A DNA stretch of 64,000 nucleotides from Paracidovorax citrulli (GCF_900100305.1 NZ_FNEY01000014.1:1-64000), one strand, 5' to 3'; positions 34,478 to 49,318 are shown, counted from the first letter of the stretch. Made by a program: numbers and translations. Notes: generated by a model not told the origin, from the letters alone.

Positions 34478-35998
34478 TCAGTCCAGCGCGGCCTGGCGCA
34501 CCGCATGCTCCCAGCGCGCCATGCATTCCTGCGCGCGCGCGGCGCTCAGCGTGGGCAGGAATCGACGCTCTGCGCGCCACAGCGCGGACAGGGCTTCCGT
34601 GCCCGCATAGACCCCGCTGGAGAGACCCGCCAGGTAGGCGGCTCCCAGCGCCGTGGTCTCGATCACCGCCGGCCGCACCACGGGAATGCCCAGCAGGTCG
34701 GCCTGGAACTGCATCAGCAGGTCGTTCACGCAGGCGCCGCCGTCCACCCGCAGCTCGCTCACGGGCGCGCCGCCGGCCGCCACCGCGTCGCGGCTCATCG
34801 CCTGCAGCAGCGCCGCGCTCTGGTAGGCGATGCTCTCCAGCGCCGCGCGCGCGATATGGGCGATGGTCGTGCCGCGGGTAAGGCCGGTGATGGTGCCCCG
34901 GGCGTCAGGCTTCCAATACGGCGCGCCCAGCCCGGTGAAGGCCGGCACCATCATCACGCCGCCGGAGTCCGGCACGCTCTCGGCCAGCGACTGCACCTCG
35001 CTGCTGCTCGATATGGCGCGCAGCCCGTCGCGCAGCCATTGCACCACCGCGCCACCCACGAACACGCTGCCTTCCATGGCGAAGGCCGGCTCCGGCGCCC
35101 CGTGGCCCGCGCCGGGCCGGGGAGCGATCTGCGCCGCGCTGGTCGTCAGCAGGCCGTTGCGCGAGGTCTGGAAACTGCTGCCGGTGTGCATCAGCATGAA
35201 GCAGCCCGTGCCGTAGGTGTTCTTGGCCATGCCGGCGGTGAAACACGCCTGGCCGAACAGCGCGCTCTGCTGGTCGCCCGCCACCCCGCCGATCGGGATG
35301 GCGCCGCCCAGCAGCGCTGCGTCCGTGGCGCCGAAGTCGCTCGCCGAAGGCTGCACGCGCGGCAGCAGCTTCCGGGGGATGCGCAGCAGCGCCAGGAGAT
35401 CGTCATCCCAGTCGTTGGAATGGACATTGAACAGCATGGTGCGCGAGGCATTGCTCACGTCGGTCACGTGCACCTTGCCGCCCGTCAGCTGCCAGATCAG
35501 CCAGCTGTCCACCGTGCCGAAAGCCAGCTCGCCGGCCTCGGCGGCGGCGCGCGCACCAGGCACCTGGTCCAGCAGCCAGCGCAGCTTGGTCGCCGAGAAA
35601 TACGCGTCGATGCGCAGCCCGGTGCGCTCCTGGATCATCGGCTCGTGGCCCTGTTCTCGCAGCTCGGCGCACAGCGGCTCGGCCCGCCGGTCCTGCCAGA
35701 CGATGGCGTGGTGCACGGGCTGCCCGGTGCGGCGGTTCCACAGCACCGTCGTCTCGCGCTGGTTGGTGATGCCCAGCGCCCGCACGTCGCCGGGGCCTAT
35801 GTTCGCCTGCGCGAGCGCCTGCCGTGCCGTGGCGAGCTGCGTGCGCCAGATGTCCACCGGGTCGTGCTCCACCCAGCCGGGCTGCGGGTAGATCTGCGGC
35901 AGCTCCTGCTGCGCCTGCGCGACGATGTGCCCGCGCTCGTCGAACACGATGCTGCGCGAGCTGGAGGTGCCTTGGTCGAGGGCGAGCAGATAGGTCAT
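34478..35998 (-). CDS. glpK: Glycerol kinase
   Basis: A 506-residue FGGY kinase that makes glycerol 3-phosphate from glycerol and ATP. It starts [20 protein letters not shown] and has the substrate residues in [14 protein letters not shown], the FGGY motifs [14 protein letters not shown] and [19 protein letters not shown], and length equal to the family. It lies 48 nt after glpR on the same strand, so the repressor gene and the kinase gene are cotranscribed, opposite to the transporter operon. Confidence 0.97.
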   Translation of the reverse strand: MTYLLALDQGTSSSRSIVFDERGHIVAQAQQELPQIYPQPGWVEHDPVDIWRTQLATARQALAQANIGPGDVRALGITNQRETTVLWNRRTGQPVHHAIVWQDRRAEPLCAELREQGHEPMIQERTGLRIDAYFSATKLRWLLDQVPGARAAAEAGELAFGTVDSWLIWQLTGGKVHVTDVSNASRTMLFNVHSNDWDDDLLALLRIPRKLLPRVQPSASDFGATDAALLGGAIPIGGVAGDQQSALFGQACFTAGMAKNTYGTGCFMLMHTGSSFQTSRNGLLTTSAAQIAPRPGAGHGAPEPAFAMEGSVFVGGAVVQWLRDGLRAISSSSEVQSLAESVPDSGGVMMVPAFTGLGAPYWKPDARGTITGLTRGTTIAHIARAALESIAYQSAALLQAMSRDAVAAGGAPVSELRVDGGACVNDLLMQFQADLLGIPVVRPAVIETTALGAAYLAGLSSGVYAGTEALSALWRAERRFLPTLSAARAQECMARWEHAVRQAALD

Positions 35999-36046
35999 GG
36001 CGTCCGGGGGTATGCGATGTTGAAATGGGAGGGGGAGATGGCGGGC

Positions 36047-36811
36047 TCACTCCGCCACGTCGAGTTCCACCCCGGCGTCGCGCAGCAGGGCAGGAAAGGG
36101 ATCGGGGGGGCGCGCGTCCGTGAAGAGCCGGTCGATCTGCGCCAGGGTCGCCACCTGCACCATGGCGGGCCGGTCGAACTTGCTGTGGTCCGTGGCCAGC
36201 CACACCTCGCGGGCCTGGGCGATGATGGTCTGCGCCACTTTCACTTCCCGCAGGTCGAAGTCGCGCAGCGAGCCGTCCGGCTCGATGCCCGAGATGCCGA
36301 TGAGCGCGATGTCCACCTTGAACTGGCGGATGAAGTCCACCGCCGCCTCGCCCACGATGCCGCGGTCCCGCGCACGCACCACGCCGCCCGCCACGATCAC
36401 TTCGCAGTCCGGATTGCCCGCCAGGATCGCCGCCACGTTCAGGTTGTTCGTGATCACGCGCAGCCCCCGGTGGTGCAGCAGCGCCCGCGCGATCGCCTCG
36501 GTGGTGGTGCCGATGTTCAGGATCAGCGAGCAGTTGTGCGGCACTGCCTGGGCCACGGCCCGGGCGATGCGCGCCTTGCCTTCGGCATGCAGGGTTTCAC
36601 GCTGGGTGTGGCCCAGGTTCTCCGTGGTGGAGCTGGGCACCCGCACGCCGCCGTGGAAGCGCAGCAGCAAACCGCTGTCGGCGAGCTTCTGGATGTCGCG
36701 GCGCACGGTCTGCAGGGTCACGCCCAGCGTATCCGCAAGCTGTTCGACCGTGGCCGTCTGGCGGGCGCGGACTTCTTCGAGAAGCAGGAGCTGTCGGGGA
36801 TTGGTGTTCAC
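36047..36811 (-). CDS. glpR: DeoR-family glycerol regulon repressor
   Basis: A 254-residue DeoR-type regulator. The helix-turn-helix is at residues 17-45 (ATVEQLADTLGVTLQTVRRD) and the sensor domain binds a phosphorylated sugar or glycerol 3-phosphate (NIGTTTEAIARALL, TNNLNVAAIL). It is coupled to glpK and divergent from glpS; the 217-bp A-rich region between them holds GAACGAAA-like sites where it probably binds. It should repress transport and catabolism without glycerol. Confidence 0.93.
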   Translation of the reverse strand: MNTNPRQLLLLEEVRARQTATVEQLADTLGVTLQTVRRDIQKLADSGLLLRFHGGVRVPSSTTENLGHTQRETLHAEGKARIARAVAQAVPHNCSLILNIGTTTEAIARALLHHRGLRVITNNLNVAAILAGNPDCEVIVAGGVVRARDRGIVGEAAVDFIRQFKVDIALIGISGIEPDGSLRDFDLREVKVAQTIIAQAREVWLATDHSKFDRPAMVQVATLAQIDRLFTDARPPDPFPALLRDAGVELDVAE

Positions 36812-37028
36812 GCGAGGGTAGGGTGGCCGTCCGTGGAAAAGGTTCGGAACGGCAGAGACCCGACTTTAAAACGAACGAAAAAGAAAAAACCAAGGGTAAA
36901 CCTGGAGGCAAAGCGAATCCAAAAGAACAAAAATGAACGCAATCGAAACGTATGCGTCACTGGAGATGCGCGTTCCGGCAAAACGCGCAGGTACACCCTG
37001 CGGTTCAAAACGACAGGAAAGGTGCGGG
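36812..37028. promoter_or_regulatory. Divergent glpR/glpS control region
   Basis: 217 bp, much richer in A than the flanks. It holds ACGAACGAAAAAG (36871-36883) and TGAACGCAATCGAAACG (36934-36950), GAAC/CGAAA repeats of the type bound by DeoR-family repressors. They are likely GlpR operators, and both promoters should lie here. GGAAAGGTGCGGG precedes the glpS ATG. Confidence 0.5.
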
Positions 37029-38108
<1,080 letters not shown>

Positions 38109-38109
38109 C

Positions 38110-40068
<1,959 letters not shown>

Positions 40069-40076
<8 letters not shown>

Positions 40077-40881
40077 GAACCGCTTCCGCAAGCGCACCCT
40101 GTTCCTGATCGCCTACCTCGTCTTCGCGCTCCTGCCCATCTACTGGATGGTGAACATGAGCTTCAAGACGAACTCCGAGATCCTCTCGACCTTCTCCTTC
40201 TGGCCCGAGCATTTCACCTGGGACAACTACCGGACCATCTTCACCGACGAGTCCTGGTATTCGGGCTACATCAACAGCCTGATCTACGTCGCCATCAACA
40301 TGGTGATCTCGCTCACCGTGGCGCTGCCGGCGGCCTACGCGTTCTCGCGCTACCAGTTCCTGGGCGACAAGCACGTCTTCTTCTGGCTGCTCACCAACCG
40401 CATGACCCCGCCGGCCGTGTTCCTGCTGCCGTTCTTCCAGCTCTACACCACCGTGGGGCTGATGGACACGCACCTCGCCGTCGCGCTCGCCCACCTGCTG
40501 TTCAACGTGCCGCTCGCGGTCTGGATCCTGGAAGGCTTCATGAGCGGCATCCCGCGCGAGATCGACGAGACCGCCTACATCGACGGCTACAGCTTCCCGC
40601 GCTTCTTCCTCACCATCTTCCTGCCGCTCATCAAGGCCGGCGTGGGCGTGGCCGCGTTCTTCTGCTTCATGTTCAGCTGGGTGGAGCTGCTGCTGGCCCG
40701 CACGCTCACCAGCGTGAACGCCAAGCCCATCGTCGCCACCATGACGCGCACCGTCAGCGCCTCGGGCATGGACTGGGCCACGCTCGCCGCCGCCGGCGTG
40801 CTCACCATCGTGCCCGGCGCCATCGTGATCTGGTTCGTGCGGCACTACATCGCCAAAGGCTTCGCCATGGGGAGAGTATGA
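40069..40881 (+). CDS. glpQ: Glycerol ABC transporter permease GlpQ
   Basis: A 270-residue MalG-type permease with six membrane helices. The EAA-type loop ETAYIDGYSFPRFFLTIFLP is near residue 165. It pairs with GlpP. Its name should not be confused with glycerophosphodiester phosphodiesterase GlpQ of E. coli. It is followed by 291 bp that hold part of a dispersed intergenic repeat before the next glp gene. Confidence 0.92.
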
Positions 40882-41053
40882 GACACCCCCCTGCGCGGCT
40901 TCGCCGCTCCGTGCTTCCGCCAGAGGCGGCTGCCCTTCGTGCACGTCCAAGCCTGCGCAGGCAGGCTCGGAGCCGCGGCACTCAGCCCCCGCTCTCGCCG
41001 CGCTGCGCGCAGCGGGCAGGGGGACGACGCTGGTGGCCCGGCGAAGCCGGTTC

Positions 41054-41112
41054 CACGGCGTCTGCTGGTGTGGCCTGCTCCGCGGCCATCGGACGGGTGA
41101 GGCCGCGCCGGT
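41054..41112 (+). repeat. Dispersed intergenic repeat, copy A
   Basis: CGGCGTCTGCTGG (41057-41069), TGGCCTGCTCCGCGGCC (41071-41087) and a GACGGG-GAGG tail match the sequence at 58390-58450 with few changes. The full element seems to begin near 40885 with ACACCCCCCTG just after the glpQ stop and fills most of the glpQ-DUF2160 gap. It contains several short inverted repeats. Confidence 0.75.
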
Positions 41113-41172
41113 TGTCAGGGATACCTAGCTGCGTACCCGTGTCATTTCGAATTCTGCTGAAAGGCTCCAAAC

Positions 41173-41481
41173 ATGTTTGACTGGATGGCCTGGACCACGC
41201 CCGTGGCCGTGTTCTTCGTCTGCATCGTCCTCATGCTCGCGGGCATGACCGTGTGGGAAATCAAATCGCCCACGACGCTGCGCAAGGGCTTCCTGCCCAT
41301 CGCCACCACGCGCGGCGACCGGCTCTTCATCGGCCTGCTCTCCGCGGCCTACGTCAACCTCGCCTACGTCGGCCTGTCGGGCCGCATCGCGGAATGGATG
41401 AAGCTGGAGCAGGAACCTTCGGTGTGGATCAGCTTCGTGGCATCCATGCTCTTGCTCGCACTCATCCTGCGCAAGGGCTGA
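41173..41481 (+). CDS. Small membrane protein of the glycerol transporter (DUF2160 type)
   Basis: A 102-residue protein with three membrane helices (AVFFVCIVLMLAGMTVWEIK, FIGLLSAAYVNLAYVGL, WISFVASMLLLALIL). In rhizobial and Burkholderiales glycerol ABC loci a protein of this kind is encoded between the permeases and the binding protein. Its role is unknown; it may stabilise the GlpPQ channel. GAAAGG lies about 12 nt upstream of the ATG. It is separated from glpQ by the intergenic repeat but is in the same direction. Confidence 0.85.
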   Translation: MFDWMAWTTPVAVFFVCIVLMLAGMTVWEIKSPTTLRKGFLPIATTRGDRLFIGLLSAAYVNLAYVGLSGRIAEWMKLEQEPSVWISFVASMLLLALILRKG

Positions 41482-41568
41482 TTTTTCACGGCCGTGCGGC
41501 TCCCCGTTCCCCGGGGCCGGCGGCCGATCGCAATGGCAGCAGGGGACACACCTAACAAGGAGACAGTC

Positions 41569-43302
<1,734 letters not shown>

Positions 43303-43308
43303 CCGGCG

Positions 43309-43336
43309 GCGGCCCGCCGGGGCCGCTTCCGTTTTT
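43309..43336 (+). terminator. Terminator after glpV
   Basis: GCGGCCC, loop GCCG, GGGCCGC, then TTCCGTTTTT. It lies 6 nt after the glpV stop. A second 8-bp hairpin (TCTCCCGC at 43343, GCGGGAGA at 43372) follows. glpD therefore probably has its own promoter. Confidence 0.75.
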
Positions 43337-43401
43337 CGGCACTCTCCCGCCCGGCCCGCTCGCGAGGCTGCGCGGGAGATCCGCTTTTGAAGGGGCATAT
43401 C

Positions 43402-43413
43402 AGGGTTTACCCT
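43402..43413. promoter_or_regulatory. Palindrome upstream of glpD
   Basis: AGGGTTTACCCT, two 5-bp arms around TT, 35 nt before the chosen glpD start and 15 nt after a -35-like TTGAAG. It could be an operator. No known regulator is assigned. Confidence 0.3.
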
Positions 43414-43448
43414 GTGTATTGGCCCGGTTGAATGGACAATTCATCGCC

Positions 43449-45041
43449 ATGACTCTCCCGAACACGCCCCTGCCCACCGACCGCGCCCGACTGCTGGCGC
43501 AGCTTGCCGAACCCCGCCAGTACGACCTGGCGGTCATCGGGGGCGGGGCGACGGGGCTGGGCGCGGCGCTCGACGCCGCGGCGCGCGGCTTCAGCGTCGT
43601 CCTGGTCGAGTCCCACGATTTCGCGAAGGGCACGTCCTCGCGCGCCACCAAGCTCGTGCACGGCGGTGTCCGCTACCTCGCGCAGGGCAACATCTCGCTC
43701 GTGCGCGAGGCACTGCACGAGCGCACCACGCTGCTCGGCAATGCGCCGCACCTGGCGCAGCCGCTGCCCTTCGTGATGCCGTCCTACCGTTTCTGGGAGA
43801 CGCCCTTCTACGGCATGGGCCTCAAGGCCTACGACCTGCTGGCGGGCCGCGCCGGCCTGGGTACCACCGAATTCCTGGGCCGGGAGGGCACGCTGCGCCT
43901 TCTGCCCACCGTGCGCCGCGATGGCCTGCAGGGCGGCGTCAAGTATTGGGACGGCCAGTTCGACGACGCACGGCTCGCCCTGGCGCTCGCGCGCACCGCG
44001 GCGCTGCGCGGCGCGCTGCTCGTCAACTACTGCCCGGCGCGCGAGCTCATCCACGAGAACGGCAAGGTCGCGGGCCTGCGCTGCGAGGACGCCGAAACCG
44101 GCACCCCATACACCCTGCGGGCGCGCTGCGTCGTCAACGCCACGGGGGTCTGGGTGGACGGCCTGCGCAGCCAGGACGCCGAAGCCCTCGGCCGGCCCGC
44201 GCGGCCCATCGTCGCGCCCAGCCAGGGCGTGCACATCGTGGTGGACCGGGAGTTCCTTCCCTCCGACCACGCGATGATGGTGCCGAAGACGGCAGACGGC
44301 CGCGTCCTCTTCGCCGTGCCCTGGCTCGGCAAGGTCATCCTCGGCACCACCGACAGCCCCCGCCAGGATCTGGAGCGCGAGCCGCGCCCCTTCAAGGAAG
44401 AGGCCGCCTTCATCCTGAGCGAATCGGCGCGCTACCTCACCCGCGCGCCGTCGGCCGCGGACGTGCGCAGCATCTGGGTGGGCCTGCGCCCGCTGGTGCG
44501 CCCGCCCGACGACGAGGGGGGCAACACCAAGAGCATCAGCCGCGAGCACACCGTGCTGGCGAGCCCGAGCGGCCTGGTCACGGTGACCGGCGGCAAATGG
44601 ACCACCTACCGCGCCATGGCGGAGGACGTGTTGCAGAAATGCTTCGATGCCGGCCTGCTGCCGGCCCGTGCCGGCGGGGCGACCCAGCGCCTGCCGGTGG
44701 TGGGCGCGCCGGACGGCCCGGTGCAGCACGGCATGGACGAGGCCCAGGGCCCGCATTCCTACGGCTCGGAGGCGGTCTTCCTGGACAATGTACCCGGCGC
44801 GCAACACTGGCTGGCGCCGGGCCTCTCCGAGGCCATGGTCCGCTTCGCCGCGCGCCACGAGTACGCGCGCACCGTCGAGGACATGCTCGCGCGCCGCAGC
44901 CGCATGCTCTTCCTCGACGCCGCACAGGCCCTGCGCCTGGCCCCGCAGGTGGCCGCCATCCTCGCCGAAGAGCTGAGCACCGACCCGGGCCTGGCCGCGT
45001 TCGAGGCGCTCGCCGCGCAGTACCACACGGTTCCTGCGTAA
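43449..45041 (+). CDS. glpD: Aerobic glycerol-3-phosphate dehydrogenase
   Basis: A 530-residue FAD enzyme at the inner membrane that oxidises glycerol 3-phosphate to dihydroxyacetone phosphate and passes electrons to ubiquinone. The FAD-binding motif is AVIGGGATGLGAALDAAARG near the start, followed by GTSSRATKLVHGGVRYL and the C-terminal VTGGKWTTYRAMAEDVL. The ATG at 43449 is used; TTG at 43419 would add ten residues. It completes the glycerol pathway with the transporter and GlpK. Confidence 0.96.
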   Translation: MTLPNTPLPTDRARLLAQLAEPRQYDLAVIGGGATGLGAALDAAARGFSVVLVESHDFAKGTSSRATKLVHGGVRYLAQGNISLVREALHERTTLLGNAPHLAQPLPFVMPSYRFWETPFYGMGLKAYDLLAGRAGLGTTEFLGREGTLRLLPTVRRDGLQGGVKYWDGQFDDARLALALARTAALRGALLVNYCPARELIHENGKVAGLRCEDAETGTPYTLRARCVVNATGVWVDGLRSQDAEALGRPARPIVAPSQGVHIVVDREFLPSDHAMMVPKTADGRVLFAVPWLGKVILGTTDSPRQDLEREPRPFKEEAAFILSESARYLTRAPSAADVRSIWVGLRPLVRPPDDEGGNTKSISREHTVLASPSGLVTVTGGKWTTYRAMAEDVLQKCFDAGLLPARAGGATQRLPVVGAPDGPVQHGMDEAQGPHSYGSEAVFLDNVPGAQHWLAPGLSEAMVRFAARHEYARTVEDMLARRSRMLFLDAAQALRLAPQVAAILAEELSTDPGLAAFEALAAQYHTVPA

Positions 45042-45045
45042 CGGC

Positions 45046-45074
45046 TTGACACGCCCTTTCTTTTTTGAAAGAAT
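45046..45074 (+). promoter_or_regulatory. Sigma70 promoter of the spc operon
   Basis: TTGACA (45046-45051), 17-nt spacer, AAGAAT (45069-45074). The -35 is consensus. It begins 5 bases after the glpD stop and would give a leader of about 150 nt before rplN. Confidence 0.8.
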
Positions 45075-45118
45075 CGAGGGCTTCGCGTTTCTCTACGCGG
45101 ATTTCTGCCCAGCGGGAA

Positions 45119-45199
45119 GCGGTGCAAATGGTTTGCACCGCGGACGACGGGCCCAAGACTGACTGGCTGATAAGCAGCCCTGCGAGGTTTCCAGGGCTG
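45119..45199 (+). promoter_or_regulatory. Two hairpins in the rplN leader
   Basis: GCGGTGCAAA (45119-45128) pairs with TTTGCACCGC (45132-45141) around TGG; CAGCCCTG (45175-45182) pairs with CAGGGCTG (45192-45199). Both stems are perfect. They lie in the untranslated leader of the ribosomal operon, where autogenous control by a ribosomal protein or mRNA protection is plausible. Confidence 0.6.
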
Positions 45200-45231
45200 T
45201 CGATCTTCTGGTGCAAGTTGGGAATATTCAC

Positions 45232-45600
45232 ATGATCCAGACAGAATCTCGGTTAGACGTTGCCGACAATACCGGCGCGAAGTCCGTCCTGTGCATCAAG
45301 GTGCTGGGCGGTTCCAAGCGTCGCTATGCCAGCGTGGGCGACATCATCAAGGTGAGCATCAAGGAAGCCGCTCCGCGTGGCCGCGTCAAGAAGGGCGAGG
45401 TTTACAGCGCAGTGGTGGTCCGCACCGCCAAGGGCATCCGTCGCGGCGACGGTTCGCTCGTCAAATTCGACGGCAACGCAGCAGTGTTGCTGAATGCAAA
45501 GCTGGAGCCCATCGGCACCCGCATCTTCGGCCCCGTGACGCGTGAACTGCGTACCGAGCGCTTCATGAAGATCGTGTCCCTGGCTCCCGAAGTTCTCTGA
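45232..45600 (+). CDS. rplN: 50S ribosomal protein L14
   Basis: A 122-residue protein, full length, starting [17 protein letters not shown]. It binds 23S rRNA at the subunit interface. It is the first gene of this spc operon. In most bacteria rpsQ and the S10 operon precede it; here glpD does. Start at 45232 follows GGGAATATTCAC with a weak Shine-Dalgarno site. Confidence 0.98.
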   Translation: MIQTESRLDVADNTGAKSVLCIKVLGGSKRRYASVGDIIKVSIKEAAPRGRVKKGEVYSAVVVRTAKGIRRGDGSLVKFDGNAAVLLNAKLEPIGTRIFGPVTRELRTERFMKIVSLAPEVL

Positions 45601-45609
45601 GGACGCGCC

Positions 45610-45930
45610 ATGAACAAGATTCGCAAGGGCGACGAAGTGATCGTGCTCACCGGGCGCGACAAGGGCAAGCGCGGCACGGTGTCGCTGCGCAAGGATGACT
45701 CCTACCTGGTCATCGACGGCATCAACCTGGTCAAGAAGCACGTGAAGCCGAACCCCATGAAGGGTACGACCGGCGGCATCGTGGAAAAGGCCATGCCCAT
45801 CCACCAGTCCAACGTGGCCATTTTCAACGCTGCCACGGGCAAGGCCGATCGCGTGGGCATCAAGGTGCAGGCGGATGGTTCGCGCGTTCGCGTGTTCAAG
45901 TCCAGCGGCGCTGAAATCAAGGCGGCCTAA
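45610..45930 (+). CDS. rplX: 50S ribosomal protein L24
   Basis: A 106-residue protein with the KOW motif at the N-terminus ([19 protein letters not shown]). It is an assembly initiator of the 50S subunit. It lies 9 nt after rplN. Confidence 0.98.
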   Translation: MNKIRKGDEVIVLTGRDKGKRGTVSLRKDDSYLVIDGINLVKKHVKPNPMKGTTGGIVEKAMPIHQSNVAIFNAATGKADRVGIKVQADGSRVRVFKSSGAEIKAA

Positions 45931-45939
45931 GGAGTCAAC

Positions 45940-46479
45940 ATGGCACGACTGCAACAACACTACCGCGAAAAGATCGTTCCCGAACTCACCAAGCAGTTCG
46001 GCTACACCTCGCCGATGGAAGTCCCCCGCCTCACGAAGATCACCCTGAACATGGGTGTGAGCGAAGCGGTGTCCGACAAGAAGGTCATGGACAACGCCGT
46101 GGCCGATCTGACGAAGATCGCCGGCCAGAAGCCCGTCGTGACGAAGGCCAAGAAGGCCATCGCCGGCTTCAAGATCCGCGAAGGCCAGGCCATCGGCTGC
46201 ATGGTCACGCTGCGCGGCGTCCAGATGTACGAATTCCTGGACCGTTTCGTGACCGTGGCACTGCCCCGCGTCCGTGACTTCCGCGGCATCTCCGGCCGTG
46301 CCTTCGACGGCCGCGGCAACTACAACATCGGCGTCAAAGAGCAGATCATCTTCCCCGAAATCGAGTACGACAAGGTGGATGCCCTGCGCGGCCTGAACAT
46401 CAGCATCACCACGACGGCCAAGTCGGACGAAGAGGCCAAGGCCCTTCTCGCCGGTTTCCGTTTCCCCTTCAAGAACTAA
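45940..46479 (+). CDS. rplE: 50S ribosomal protein L5
   Basis: A 179-residue protein that binds 5S rRNA. Typical stretches are [13 protein letters not shown] and [18 protein letters not shown]. It is preceded by AAGGAGTCAAC. Confidence 0.98.
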
Positions 46480-46488
46480 AGGCAGCGT

Positions 46489-46794
46489 ATGGCTAAAGTA
46501 GCTTTGATCCAGCGCGAACTGAAGCGCGAAAAACTGGCAGCCAAGTACGCAGCGAAGTATGCGGAACTGAAGGCCATCGCCAGCGACGCCAAGCGCAGCG
46601 ACGAGGAGCGTGAAGCCGCCCGCCTCGGCCTGCAGAAGCTTCCCCGCAACGCCAACCCGACGCGCCAGCGCAACCGCTGCGAAATCACGGGCCGTCCCCG
46701 TGGCACGTTCCGTCAATTCGGTCTGGCACGCGCCAAGATCCGTGAACTGGCGTTTGCCGGTGACATCCCGGGTGTCACCAAGGCCAGCTGGTAA
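46489..46794 (+). CDS. rpsN: 30S ribosomal protein S14, zinc-free form
   Basis: A 101-residue S14 of the long type without CxxC zinc ligands. The C-terminal signature [20 protein letters not shown] is present. It binds the 3' domain of 16S rRNA. Confidence 0.98.
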   Translation: MAKVALIQRELKREKLAAKYAAKYAELKAIASDAKRSDEEREAARLGLQKLPRNANPTRQRNRCEITGRPRGTFRQFGLARAKIRELAFAGDIPGVTKASW

Positions 46795-46814
46795 GCAGGC
46801 AGGAGAGAACCAAC

Positions 46815-47210
46815 ATGAGCATGAGTGATCCCATCGCCGACTTGCTGACCCGCATCCGCAATGCGCAAATGGTGTCCAAGGCCACCGTTTCCGTGCCTTC
46901 TTCCAAAGTGAAGATCGCCATCGCGCAGGTGCTGAAGGACGAGGGTTACATCGACGGCTTCGAAGTGAAGTCCGAAGGCAACAAGTCCGAACTCGAAATT
47001 TCCCTGAAGTACTACGCCGGCCGTCCGGTGATCGAGCGCATCGAGCGCGTGAGCCGTCCCGGCCTGCGCGTGTACAAGGGCCGCGACTCCATCCCCCAGG
47101 TCATGAACGGCCTGGGCGTTGCCATCGTCACCACGCCCAAGGGCGTGATGACGGATCGCAAGGCACGTGCCACCGGCGTCGGCGGCGAAGTGCTTTGCTA
47201 CGTCGCTTAA
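46815..47210 (+). CDS. rpsH: 30S ribosomal protein S8
   Basis: A 131-residue protein. It starts [20 protein letters not shown] and ends [12 protein letters not shown]. It binds helix 21 of 16S rRNA and in E. coli represses the spc operon. GCAGGAGAG lies upstream. Confidence 0.98.
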   Translation: MSMSDPIADLLTRIRNAQMVSKATVSVPSSKVKIAIAQVLKDEGYIDGFEVKSEGNKSELEISLKYYAGRPVIERIERVSRPGLRVYKGRDSIPQVMNGLGVAIVTTPKGVMTDRKARATGVGGEVLCYVA

Positions 47211-47233
47211 CGTGGCATTGAGGAGAAACTGAA

Positions 47234-47767
47234 ATGTCCCGCGTAGGAAAAATGCCGGTGGCCATCCCCAATGGTGTGGATGTGACCATCACGGAAGAAC
47301 AGATCAGCGTGAAGGGCTCGGGCGGTACGCTGTCCGTGGCGCAGAACCGCCTGGTCAAGACCGTCAACAAGGACGGCAAGCTCAGCTTCGAGCCTGCCGA
47401 TGAATCCCGCGAAGCCAATGCCATGAGCGGCACCATCCGCCAGCTCGTGAACAACATGGTGGTGGGCGTCAGCAAGGGCTTCGAGAAGAAGCTGAACCTG
47501 ATCGGCGTGGGCTACAAGGCCCAGGCTTCGGGTGCCAAGCTGAACCTCGCCGTCGGCTATTCGCACCCCGTGAACTTCGACATGCCCGCGGGCATCACCG
47601 TGGCCACGCCGACCCCGACGGAAATCGTGATCAAGGGTGCGGACCGCCAGCGCGTGGGCCAGCTCGCCGCCGAAATCCGTGCCGTTCGTCCTCCCGAGCC
47701 CTACAAGGGCAAGGGCATCCGGTACTCGGATGAGAAGGTCACGATCAAAGAGACCAAGAAGAAGTAA
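47234..47767 (+). CDS. rplF: 50S ribosomal protein L6
   Basis: A 177-residue protein of two related domains, near the GTPase centre of the 50S subunit. The C-terminal signature [16 protein letters not shown] is intact. Confidence 0.98.
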   Translation: MSRVGKMPVAIPNGVDVTITEEQISVKGSGGTLSVAQNRLVKTVNKDGKLSFEPADESREANAMSGTIRQLVNNMVVGVSKGFEKKLNLIGVGYKAQASGAKLNLAVGYSHPVNFDMPAGITVATPTPTEIVIKGADRQRVGQLAAEIRAVRPPEPYKGKGIRYSDEKVTIKETKKK

Positions 47768-47778
47768 GGAGCTGCAGC

Positions 47779-48144
47779 ATGTTGACCAAGAAAGAGCAGC
47801 GTCTTCGTCGTTCGCGCCAGACCCGCATCCGCATTGCACAGCAAGGCGTGGTCCGTCTGACGGTGAACCGCACGAACCTCCACATTTACGCCAGCGTCAT
47901 CTCCGAAGACGGCAGCCGCGTGCTTGCCAGCGCATCCACGGCGGAAGCCGAAGTGCGCAAGGAACTGGGCGGCTCGGGCAAGGGTGGCAATGCCGCCGCG
48001 GCCCAGATGATCGGCAAGCGCATCGCTGAAAAGGCGAAGGCCGCCGGCATCGAGAAAGTCGCATTCGACCGCGCTGGATTCGCATATCACGGCCGCGTGA
48101 AGGCCCTCGCAGAAGCCGCGCGTGAAGCCGGCCTGCAGTTCTAA
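47779..48144 (+). CDS. rplR: 50S ribosomal protein L18
   Basis: A 121-residue 5S rRNA-binding protein. Basic N-terminus ([19 protein letters not shown]) and the C-terminal [20 protein letters not shown] are typical. AAGGAGCTGCAGC precedes the start. Confidence 0.98.
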   Translation: MLTKKEQRLRRSRQTRIRIAQQGVVRLTVNRTNLHIYASVISEDGSRVLASASTAEAEVRKELGGSGKGGNAAAAQMIGKRIAEKAKAAGIEKVAFDRAGFAYHGRVKALAEAAREAGLQF

Positions 48145-48160
48145 GCGGAGCGAGTAGAAA

Positions 48161-48679
48161 ATGGCTAAGTTTCAACCCAAAGTGCAGACCGAAGGACAAG
48201 ACGACGGGATGCGCGAGAAGATGATCGCGGTCAACCGCGTGACCAAAGTCGTGAAGGGCGGCCGTATCCTCGGCTTCGCTGCACTGACGGTGGTCGGCGA
48301 CGGTGACGGCCGCGTGGGCATGGGCAAGGGCAAGTCCAAGGAAGTGCCTGCTGCCGTGCAAAAGGCGATGGAAGAATGCCGCCGCAACCTGGTGAAGGTT
48401 TCGCTCAAGAATGGCTCCATCCACCACTCGGTGAAGGGCCATCACGGCGCCGCTTCGGTCGAACTGCATCCGGCTCCCAAGGGTACCGGCATCATCGCCG
48501 GCGGCCCCATGCGTGCTGTGTTCGAAGTGGTGGGCATCACCGACATCGTGGCCAAGAGCCATGGTTCCTCGAACCCCTACAACATGGTCCGCGCCACGTT
48601 CGACGCGCTGGTGAACTCCACGACCCCCGCGGAAGTGGCTGCCAAGCGCGGCAAGTCGGTCGAAGACATCTTCGCCTGA
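48161..48679 (+). CDS. rpsE: 30S ribosomal protein S5
   Basis: A 172-residue protein of the decoding-site region, linked to translational accuracy. The S5 domain signature lies at about residues 20-85 ([19 protein letters not shown]). Confidence 0.98.
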   Translation: MAKFQPKVQTEGQDDGMREKMIAVNRVTKVVKGGRILGFAALTVVGDGDGRVGMGKGKSKEVPAAVQKAMEECRRNLVKVSLKNGSIHHSVKGHHGAASVELHPAPKGTGIIAGGPMRAVFEVVGITDIVAKSHGSSNPYNMVRATFDALVNSTTPAEVAAKRGKSVEDIFA

Positions 48680-48693
48680 ACGGAGCTCTGCAA

Positions 48694-48876
48694 ATGACTA
48701 CGCAACAAACCGTCAAGATTCAACTGGTGCGCAGCCCCATCGGCACCAAGGAATCGCACCGCGCCACCGTTCGCGGCCTGGGCCTGCGCAAGCTGAACAG
48801 CGTCAGCGAGCTCAAGGACAGCCCCGAAGTGCGCGGCATGATCAACAAGATCAGCTATCTGGTCAAGGTCCTCTGA
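48694..48876 (+). CDS. rpmD: 50S ribosomal protein L30
   Basis: ATG at 48694 opens a 60-codon frame. The product contains [20 protein letters not shown] and [13 protein letters not shown], the L30 pattern. It lies between rpsE and rplO with CGGAGCTCTGCAA before it. Confidence 0.97.
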   Translation: MTTQQTVKIQLVRSPIGTKESHRATVRGLGLRKLNSVSELKDSPEVRGMINKISYLVKVL

Positions 48877-48886
48877 GAGGTTGATG

Positions 48887-49318
48887 ATGGAACTCAATAG
48901 CATCAAGCCCGCAGAAGGCGCGAAGCATGCCAAGCGCCGTGTGGGCCGTGGCATCGGCTCCGGCCTGGGCAAGACCGCAGGCCGCGGTCACAAGGGCCAG
49001 AAGTCGCGTTCGGGTGGCTACCACAAGGTGGGCTTCGAAGGCGGCCAGATGCCCCTGCAGCGCCGTCTGCCCAAGCGCGGCTTCAAGTCGCACCTGCTGA
49101 AGTTCAACGCCGAAGTGACCCTGAGCACGCTCGAGCAGCTCGGCCTGGCCGAAGTGGACCTCGCAGCGCTCAAGAGCGCCGGCGTGGTGGGCCAGCTCGC
49201 CAAGGTGGTCAAGGTCATCAAGAGCGGTGAGCTCACCAAGGCCGTGAAGCTGAACGGCATCGGTGCCACGGCGGGTGCCAAGGCGGCCATCGAGGCGGCC
49301 GGCGGCAGCCTGGCCTGA
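48887..49318 (+). CDS. rplO: 50S ribosomal protein L15
   Basis: A 143-residue protein starting [20 protein letters not shown]. In-frame TTG and ATG codons at 48881 and 48884 precede it; the ATG at 48887 matches the family N-terminus and has AGAGG 6 nt upstream. The Gly/Lys/Arg-rich [20 protein letters not shown] stretch binds 23S rRNA. Confidence 0.97.
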   Translation: MELNSIKPAEGAKHAKRRVGRGIGSGLGKTAGRGHKGQKSRSGGYHKVGFEGGQMPLQRRLPKRGFKSHLLKFNAEVTLSTLEQLGLAEVDLAALKSAGVVGQLAKVVKVIKSGELTKAVKLNGIGATAGAKAAIEAAGGSLA

